Both the position numbers and the translations under genes were made by a program. 64,000 nucleotides of DNA from Akkermansia muciniphila (GTDB lineage Bacteria > Verrucomicrobiota > Verrucomicrobiia > Opitutales > Opitutaceae): positions 1-64,000 of the forward strand of contig CAMCZZ010000004.1 of NCBI GenBank assembly GCA_945888375.1, given 5' to 3'. The notes below the pieces were generated by a model. The model was not told the origin of the DNA and ran no database searches. It worked only from the letters and a program-made list of their open reading frames with translations. Shown one piece after another: positions 57,956 to 64,000 of the stretch (its first letter is position 1; every line of letters begins with the position of its first letter).

Positions 57956-59518
57956 TCAACCGGCGAGGTGGTGGCTAACCGCGTCGAGCAGCGCCTCCCA
58001 GGAGGCGTCGATGATGTTGTCACTCACGCCGACGGTGCCCCAGACGCGCGTGCCGTGGCCGCTCTCGATCAAGACGCGGGTGCGGGCGTTGGCGCCGTTG
58101 CGGCCGTCGAGGATGCGGACCTTGTAGTCGCGCAGCTCCATGTCGCGGATGCGCGGATAGGCGGGCTCAAGCGCGAGACGAAGAGCCTTGTCGAGCGCGC
58201 CCACGGGACCACTGCATTCGGCGACGGTGTGGCGGGCCTCGCCGTTTACGGTAAGTTTGACGGTGGCCTCGGCGACGAGACGCCCGGCCGGCCCGCGTTC
58301 GACGATCACGCGGTAGCTTTCAATCTCGAAGAAGTTTTTCGTCCGGCCGAGGGTTCGCGCAATCAGGAGGGCGAGCGAGGCGTCGGCGGCCTCGAACTCG
58401 TAGCCGCGGAACTCGAGGTCCTTCAGTTGCTCGATGAGCGATTTCATCTCGGGCGCCTTCTCGTCGAGTTCGAAGCCGAGCTCTTTGGCCTTCATCGCGA
58501 CCGAGCTGCGGCCGGCCATGTCAGAGACAAGCACGCGGGTGCGGTTGCCGACGAGGGCGGGATCGATGTGCTCGTAGGAGGACTTTACCTTCTGCGCGGC
58601 GTTGGCGTGGAGGCCGCCCTTGTGGGCGAAGGCGGAGGCGCCGACGTAGGGCGCTTTGGTGTCGGGCTTGAGGTTGGCAAGCTCGTCAAAAGTGAGGGAG
58701 AGCTCGCGCAGGCCGGCGAGGTTTTCCGCGCAACGGGCGGTCTTGCCCATCTTGAGGAACAAGCTCGGCAGGATGGTGAACAGGTTGGCGTTGCCGGTGC
58801 GCTCGCCGTAGCCGTTGGCCGTGCCCTGCACGAGGGTCGCGCCCGCCGCCACGCCAGCGAGCGAAAGCGCGACGCCGAGACCGGAGTCGTTGTGGGTATG
58901 CACGCCGACCTTATCCGGGCCAAACTCGGCCACGACCTTGGCGACGATGGCCTTAAAGTCATCGACGAGCGTGCCGCCGTTGGTGTCGCACAGGGTGAGG
59001 TTGCTGGCGCCGCCCTTGATCGCGGCGCGGAGGGTCTTGAGCGCATACTCCGGGTCGGCCTTGAAGCCGTCGAAGAAATGCTCGGCGTCGTAGACCACCT
59101 CGCGGCCCTGGGCCGTGACGTAGCGGATGGAGTCCTCGATCATGGCGAGATTTTCCTCGAGCGTGGTGCGGAGGATTTCCGTGACGTGGAGCGTCCAGGT
59201 TTTGCCTACGAGCGTGAGCACGGGCGTCTCGGCGGCGAGCAGGGTGGCGAGTTGAGGATCCTCGGCGGCGGTGATGCCCGCCCGGCGGGTGGAGCCGAAG
59301 GCGGCGAGTTTGGCGTGGGTGAACTTTAGTTTTTTAGCCTCGGCGAAAAACGTGATGTCCCGGGGATTGGAGCCGGGAAAGCCGCCCTCGATGTAGTCCA
59401 CCCCGAAGGCGTCGAGTTTTTGCGCGATCAGGAGCTTGTCCGTCACGGAGAAGCTGATGCCCTCCCCCTGCGTGCCATCGCGGAGAGTGGTGTCGTAGAT
59501 TTTAACGGCGTTGCTCAT
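57956..59518 (-). CDS. cimA: Citramalate synthase
   Basis: VKIYDTTLRDGTQGEGISFSVTDKLLIAQKLDAFGVDYIEGGFPGSNPRD, LCDTNGGTLVDDF, VGVHTHNDSGLGVA; ATG at 59518. Confidence 0.94.
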   Translation of the reverse strand: MSNAVKIYDTTLRDGTQGEGISFSVTDKLLIAQKLDAFGVDYIEGGFPGSNPRDITFFAEAKKLKFTHAKLAAFGSTRRAGITAAEDPQLATLLAAETPVLTLVGKTWTLHVTEILRTTLEENLAMIEDSIRYVTAQGREVVYDAEHFFDGFKADPEYALKTLRAAIKGGASNLTLCDTNGGTLVDDFKAIVAKVVAEFGPDKVGVHTHNDSGLGVALSLAGVAAGATLVQGTANGYGERTGNANLFTILPSLFLKMGKTARCAENLAGLRELSLTFDELANLKPDTKAPYVGASAFAHKGGLHANAAQKVKSSYEHIDPALVGNRTRVLVSDMAGRSSVAMKAKELGFELDEKAPEMKSLIEQLKDLEFRGYEFEAADASLALLIARTLGRTKNFFEIESYRVIVERGPAGRLVAEATVKLTVNGEARHTVAECSGPVGALDKALRLALEPAYPRIRDMELRDYKVRILDGRNGANARTRVLIESGHGTRVWGTVGVSDNIIDASWEALLDAVSHHLAG

Positions 59519-59596
59519 GGTAGGTTTGGCCGGCGCGGGGCCGGCAGGGAGGAGTCGTAGGGGGAACGGTGAAGGGATGATTGAGCGGGGGAAACG

Positions 59597-59628
59597 AAAA
59601 ACCCCGGGCGCTTTAGCCCCGGGGTTTT
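59597..59628 (-). terminator. Terminator-type hairpin upstream of cimA (attenuator candidate)
   Basis: Minus strand AAAACCCCGGGGCTAAAGCGCCCGGGGTTTTT: strong GC stem followed by a T run, about 80 nt before the cimA ATG. Confidence 0.8.
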
Positions 59629-59655
59629 CGAAAATCAGCGGCGTGCGTCGTGCAG

Positions 59656-59715
59656 TTACGCCAGGATTCCCGCCCCAGGAGGGCGGGTAATAATCAAAAA
59701 GTTGTGGATCCTCAC
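59656..59715 (-). promoter_or_regulatory. Putative leader peptide ORF (M)RIHNFLIITRPPGAGILA* upstream of cimA
   Basis: GTG AGG ATC CAC AAC TTT TTG ATT ATT ACC CGC CCT CCT GGG GCG GGA ATC CTG GCG TAA; upstream GGGGAG; overlaps hairpin CCCGCCC-N5-GGGCGGG (59669-59687). Confidence 0.6.
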
Positions 59716-59753
59716 GTGGTGCACTGCTCCCCAACGAAGCCTCGGCCTCGCGC

Positions 59754-62102
59754 TTGTCGAGGGCGTTTTCGCAGGGGCCGAGCGAGATTTGTGGCCCTCC
59801 TCCGCTTGCCAGCACGCTCCGGCTGGTCCCTTTATCGACTTTCGTGCCGCCTCCGCCCCCCAAGCCTCGTCCTGCCCCGTCCGTCGCCGCCGGGACCGCC
59901 AACACCCTGACCGGCGTGCTGGAGCGCATCGTTTTCCACAACGAAGAGAACCACTACACCATCGCCGAGTTCCGCCCCGACGAGGGCGACGAGCGCGTGA
60001 CCATCGTCGGGGCCCTGCCTGGCGTGCAATGCGGCGAGACCCTCCACCTCCACGGTTCCTGGGCCAGCCACGCCCAGCACGGCGCCCAATTCAAAATAGA
60101 ACGCTTCACCAGCGAACTGCCATCCAGCGTCTACGGTATCCGCAAATACCTCGGCTCCGGCCTCGTGCCCGGCGTGGGCAAGGTCTACGCCAACAAGATC
60201 GTCGACGCCTTCGGCACCGCTACCTTCCGCGTCCTTTCCGAGGAGTCTGCCCGCCTGCGTGACGTGCCCGGCATCGGCAAGGTCCGCGCCACCGCGATCA
60301 AAAAGGCCTGGGACGAGCAACGCGCCTTCCGCGAACTCTACATCTTTCTCCAAACCTACGGCGTCACCCCCGGCCAGTGCGTAAAGTTGATCGAGAAATA
60401 CGGCGCCGAGTCGCGCTCCATCCTGCAAAACCAGCCTTACCGCGTGGCCCGAGAAATCGACGGCATCGGCTTCAAGACCGCCGACCGCATCGCCATCAAT
60501 CTGGGGTTTGCCAACGACGCCCCACCCCGCCTCGACGCGGGCCTGCTCTACGCGCTGGAGACCCTTCAGGAGGAGGGCCACACCGCCTTGCGCGAGGCCG
60601 ACCTGCGGGACTACGCCGCCACCCTGCTGGAAGCTTCGGGGGAACGCATCAGTGCCCGCATCGCAGCCCTTGTGGCAGACAAAACCCTGTCGCTACACAC
60701 GCCCGCCGGCGTGGCCGAGCCCCTGCCCGGCTCCAGCCTCATCCAACTTCCCTTGCTTGATCGCGCCGAGCAAAAGATCGCCGACGCCGTCCACCGCCTG
60801 CGCCTGGTGCCGAGCGGACTACCGCCGATCAAACACGACGCCGCTCTGGTGTGGGCCGAGGAAAAGGCCGGGTTCACCTTCGCCCAGGCCCAGCGCGACG
60901 CCGTCCGCGCCTCGCTGCTCGCCAAGGTCTCCATCCTCACCGGCGGCCCCGGCACCGGCAAAACCTCCTGCCTGCGCGCCCTAGTCGAGATCCTGAAGGC
61001 CAAAAAAGTCCGCCTCGCCCTCGCCGCCCCCACCGGCCGCGCCGCCCAGCGCCTGACCGAGACCACCGGCGCTTTCGCCCAGACCCTGCACCGCCTGCTG
61101 AAGTTCAACCCCCAGCGCGGCGGCTTCGACGCCAACGAGGACGCGCCCCTCGCCACCGATTTCCTGGTCGTGGACGAGGCCTCCATGCTCGATACCCGCC
61201 TTGCCGCCGCCGTCTTCGCCGCCATGCCGTCGCGCGCCCACCTCCTGCTGGTGGGCGACACCGACCAGCTCCCGAGCGTCGGCGCCGGCAACGTGCTAAA
61301 GGATCTCATCGCGACCGAGACCGTGCCCGTCACCCGCCTGACCATCGTCCATCGCCAGCAGGGCCAGAGCGAGATCGTGACCACCGCCCACGCCATCAAC
61401 GCCGGCGAGCCCGCCCTGCCCATCGCGGTCGATTCCCTCGAAAAACTTCAGCCCTGGGCCGACCTCACCTTCGTGGTGGCGCGCGACGCCGACGATTGTC
61501 TCCAGAAAGTCGTGACGCTCTGCGCAGAGTTCATCCCGACCCACTTCCCGTGGATGAAGCCCGGCCGCGACATCCAGGTGCTCGCCCCGATGCACAAGGG
61601 CACGGCGGGCGTGGGCAACCTCAACCTCCGCCTCCAGGCCTCGCTCAATCCCCACGGCGCCGGCCTGCGCGCCCCCGGCGGCGAGTTCCGGGTCGGCGAC
61701 AAGCTCATCCAGCTGCGCAACAACTACGACAAGGGGCTCTTCAACGGCGACATCGGCGTGGTCGTGGCGGCCGACCCCGAGGCCGGCACGCTCGACGCCG
61801 AGTTCGACGGCACACGCCACGCCTTCACCCGGGGCGAACTGGGCGACCTCGCCTTGGCCTACGCCATCAGCATCCACAAGAGCCAGGGCAGCGAATACGC
61901 CGCCGTGGTCATCCCGCTGCTGAAGGCGCATTTCATGATGCTTCAGCGGAATCTGATCTACACCGCCATCACGCGCGGGAAAAAGAAGGTCTTCCTGGTC
62001 GGCGAACCCGCAGCCTACGCCATGGCCGTCCGCAACAACGAGGCCAAGACCCGCTCCACCCACCTAAAGGAAAAAATCCTCGCGGCTGGGACGAAAGCCT
62101 GA
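59754..62102 (+). CDS. RecD2-like ATP-dependent DNA helicase (SF1B); true start probably downstream of 59754
   Basis: Helix-hairpin-helix region ([14 protein letters not shown]), Walker [45 protein letters not shown]. Confidence 0.93.
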   Translation: MSRAFSQGPSEICGPPPLASTLRLVPLSTFVPPPPPKPRPAPSVAAGTANTLTGVLERIVFHNEENHYTIAEFRPDEGDERVTIVGALPGVQCGETLHLHGSWASHAQHGAQFKIERFTSELPSSVYGIRKYLGSGLVPGVGKVYANKIVDAFGTATFRVLSEESARLRDVPGIGKVRATAIKKAWDEQRAFRELYIFLQTYGVTPGQCVKLIEKYGAESRSILQNQPYRVAREIDGIGFKTADRIAINLGFANDAPPRLDAGLLYALETLQEEGHTALREADLRDYAATLLEASGERISARIAALVADKTLSLHTPAGVAEPLPGSSLIQLPLLDRAEQKIADAVHRLRLVPSGLPPIKHDAALVWAEEKAGFTFAQAQRDAVRASLLAKVSILTGGPGTGKTSCLRALVEILKAKKVRLALAAPTGRAAQRLTETTGAFAQTLHRLLKFNPQRGGFDANEDAPLATDFLVVDEASMLDTRLAAAVFAAMPSRAHLLLVGDTDQLPSVGAGNVLKDLIATETVPVTRLTIVHRQQGQSEIVTTAHAINAGEPALPIAVDSLEKLQPWADLTFVVARDADDCLQKVVTLCAEFIPTHFPWMKPGRDIQVLAPMHKGTAGVGNLNLRLQASLNPHGAGLRAPGGEFRVGDKLIQLRNNYDKGLFNGDIGVVVAADPEAGTLDAEFDGTRHAFTRGELGDLALAYAISIHKSQGSEYAAVVIPLLKAHFMMLQRNLIYTAITRGKKKVFLVGEPAAYAMAVRNNEAKTRSTHLKEKILAAGTKA

Positions 62103-62167
62103 GCCCAGCCGGGCCCCCGCCTTTTCCCCAAGTTGACAAGCCCCCGTCGGCGCGCACGGCATGGCGC

Positions 62168-63310
62168 GTGCCGTCCACCGTCCCGCCCCCCCCCGAGCCC
62201 AAAACCCTCGTCGCCCTTTCCGGCGGGGTGGATAGCTCCGTCGCCGCCTTGCTCCTGCGCGACGCCGGCGTGCCCATCGAGGCCGCCTACATGAAAAACT
62301 GGATCAACGAGGACAACATCCTCGGCGATTGCCCGTGGGAGCAGGACATCGCCGATGCCCGCCGCGTCGCCGACCAGCTCGGCATCCCTTTCCGCGTGGT
62401 CAACCTGATGGAGGAGTATCGCGAAAAGGTCGTCGCCTACCTGCTCGACGGTTATATGCGCGGCCTCACGCCCAACCCCGACGTGATGTGCAACCGCGAA
62501 ATCAAGTTCGGCGTGCTCCGCGCTTGGGCGCGCGACCACGGATTTGCCGCCGTTGCCACCGGCCACTACGCCCGCCGCGCCGAGTTGGCCGGCCGACCCG
62601 GCGACTTCGCCCTGCTCGAAGGGGCGGACCCGAACAAGGACCAGACCTACTTCCTCGCGCTGCTCGACCAGGATCAGCTCCGCGCCGCGCGTTTCCCGGT
62701 CGGCGACATCCTGAAGCCCGATCTGCGCGCCCTCGCCCGCCGCGCCGGTCTCGCCACCGCCGACAAAAAAGACAGCCAGGGCATCTGCTTCATCGGGCAG
62801 GTGAAGATGGCCGATTTCCTCCGCGCCTACGTGCCCGACGCCCCCGGCCCCATCGTGCGCGCCGGCGACGACCGCGTGCTGGGCGAACACCGTGGCCTGC
62901 ACTTTTTCACCCTGGGCCAGCGCAAAGGCATCGGCGTGCCGTCCAACACCGACGGCCGCGCCTACGTGGTGGTAGGAAAACGTGCCGCAGATCGCGCCCT
63001 CCTGGTGGCCTTTGATGGCGAATCCGCACCGGGGCTTTTCACCCGTGAGGTGCAGGTGCACGGCCTGCGTTGGAACACCCCCAACCCGCCCGCGAACGAC
63101 CGCGGTCCACTCTCGCTGGAGGGCCGCGTGCGTTACCGCGATCCACGGGTGCGCTTGACCTTCACCCCGACCGGTCCGGACTCGGCAAAGGTGGTTTTTG
63201 AGGAACCCCAGCGCGGCCTCGCCACCGGCCAGATTCTCGCCCTGCACGACGGACCGCGGCTGCTCGGCGGCGGAGTCTACACCGAGGGTAGCCCCAACGC
63301 CCCCGCCTAG
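62168..63310 (+). CDS. mnmA: tRNA 2-thiouridine(34) synthase MnmA (probable GTG start)
   Basis: [56 protein letters not shown]. Confidence 0.95.
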   Translation: MPSTVPPPPEPKTLVALSGGVDSSVAALLLRDAGVPIEAAYMKNWINEDNILGDCPWEQDIADARRVADQLGIPFRVVNLMEEYREKVVAYLLDGYMRGLTPNPDVMCNREIKFGVLRAWARDHGFAAVATGHYARRAELAGRPGDFALLEGADPNKDQTYFLALLDQDQLRAARFPVGDILKPDLRALARRAGLATADKKDSQGICFIGQVKMADFLRAYVPDAPGPIVRAGDDRVLGEHRGLHFFTLGQRKGIGVPSNTDGRAYVVVGKRAADRALLVAFDGESAPGLFTREVQVHGLRWNTPNPPANDRGPLSLEGRVRYRDPRVRLTFTPTGPDSAKVVFEEPQRGLATGQILALHDGPRLLGGGVYTEGSPNAPA

Positions 63311-64000
63311 CGCCGGTTGGCTTTGCGGCGTTTGAGCGGCCTCAGTAAGCGCAACTGCCGCCGGGCCTCGGCAAACACCTCCAGCGGCGGCGCCCAACTC
63401 TCGCGCGAACCGAAACGCAGACGAAGCAATCGTTCGCGGATCGCGACCAGCCCGGGGGCGCTCGTTGCCCCCAGTGCAGCCGACCTGTTTTGCAGCTTTA
63501 AAAGCCAGTGCGAAGCCTCGCGCCGGACCGGTTCCTGACGCTGCGAAGCCAACCGAAGACTCCGCCACGCCAACCACCGGGAACGGCCATAACGATGCCA
63601 GAGGCCCAGGCCGGCAACGAGGAGTCCGCCACTTGCGGCGGCCACAAGAAGGCGGGGGAAATCCCAAGGCTGGTCGAACCACGCTACCAGCTTGCGCCCC
63701 CCCGTCTCCACGTGCTCACGAAGCTCGCGCACAAGAGCGAGCAAGTGATCTTTCGTGCCGCGGACCAGCTCCAGCTGCGCGGTCTGATCAAAGTTGACGA
63801 TACGCCGATACCAAAACACCCGCAGGCCATCCAGCCGTGCCGACCAACCTGCGTCCTGCACCATCCGACTGCCCGCGTGCGTAAGCACCTCCGGCACCTC
63901 CGGGGGCGTGAGCAGCGAACCCGGGGTCGCATCAACCCGCACCCAAACGCCCTTTTCCTCATCCCAAATCTCACACCACGCATGGGCATCCGAATTACGC
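63307..64000 (-). CDS. Transglutaminase-like (TgpA/DUF3488-type) protein, C-terminal part, continues beyond the window
   Basis: [25 protein letters not shown] in frame at the edge, followed by [11 protein letters not shown] and a transmembrane helix. Confidence 0.75.
   Translation of the reverse strand, partial: RNSDAHAWCEIWDEEKGVWVRVDATPGSLLTPPEVPEVLTHAGSRMVQDAGWSARLDGLRVFWYRRIVNFDQTAQLELVRGTKDHLLALVRELREHVETGGRKLVAWFDQPWDFPRLLVAAASGGLLVAGLGLWHRYGRSRWLAWRSLRLASQRQEPVRREASHWLLKLQNRSAALGATSAPGLVAIRERLLRLRFGSRESWAPPLEVFAEARRQLRLLRPLKRRKANRR

Noticed and set aside
57824-59329. 501-aa plus-strand ORF opposite cimA
   Set aside because: Antisense shadow of cimA; composition typical of GC-rich frame mirroring.
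60851-62167. N-terminal extension of the mnmA ORF (long Arg-rich segment)
   Set aside because: It is an alternate frame of the recD2-like gene; MnmA homology begins only at about 62190.

Overview
GC-rich bacterial chromosome segment. The gene families (GH95/GH29/GH3/GH28, pseudopilin, AraC regulators, DUF5069) suggest Verrucomicrobiota, probably Opitutaceae; this assignment is by family resemblance only. Left part (1 to about 29 kb): carbohydrate catabolism locus with two GH95 and two GH29 fucosidase-type enzymes, GH3, a heparinase II/III-like protein, an acetyl-xylan esterase-like protein, an SDR/enolase-superfamily/Zn-ADH oxidative set, and a compact operon (about 3.4-7.8 kb) of a racemase-like protein, an RpiB-like isomerase, a cytosolic propeller-like protein, a cupin and DhaK/DhaL. 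About 30-33.9 kb: accessory patch with gene relics, small coupled ORFs, an HsdM-N-like ORF beside DinD, and two copies of a tRNA 3' tail separated by a hairpin-rich spacer. About 33.9-40.8 kb: GH106-like and two GH28 genes with an AraC regulator. About 41.5-41.8 kb: a 21-bp minisatellite. About 42.3-64 kb: housekeeping genes (pheA, scpB, typA/bipA, tRNA-Thr, queA, yceI-like, Mla-type transporter, MacB-like exporter, citramalate synthase, recD2-like helicase, mnmA, transglutaminase-like). Strongest second-look items: a probable Leu/Ile leader-peptide attenuator upstream of the citramalate synthase gene, the tRNA-tail direct repeat with serial hairpins, the DhaK/RpiB/propeller operon, and the truncated HsdM-N/DinD module. 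No CRISPR array, integrase, transposase or sugar transporter was recognised.
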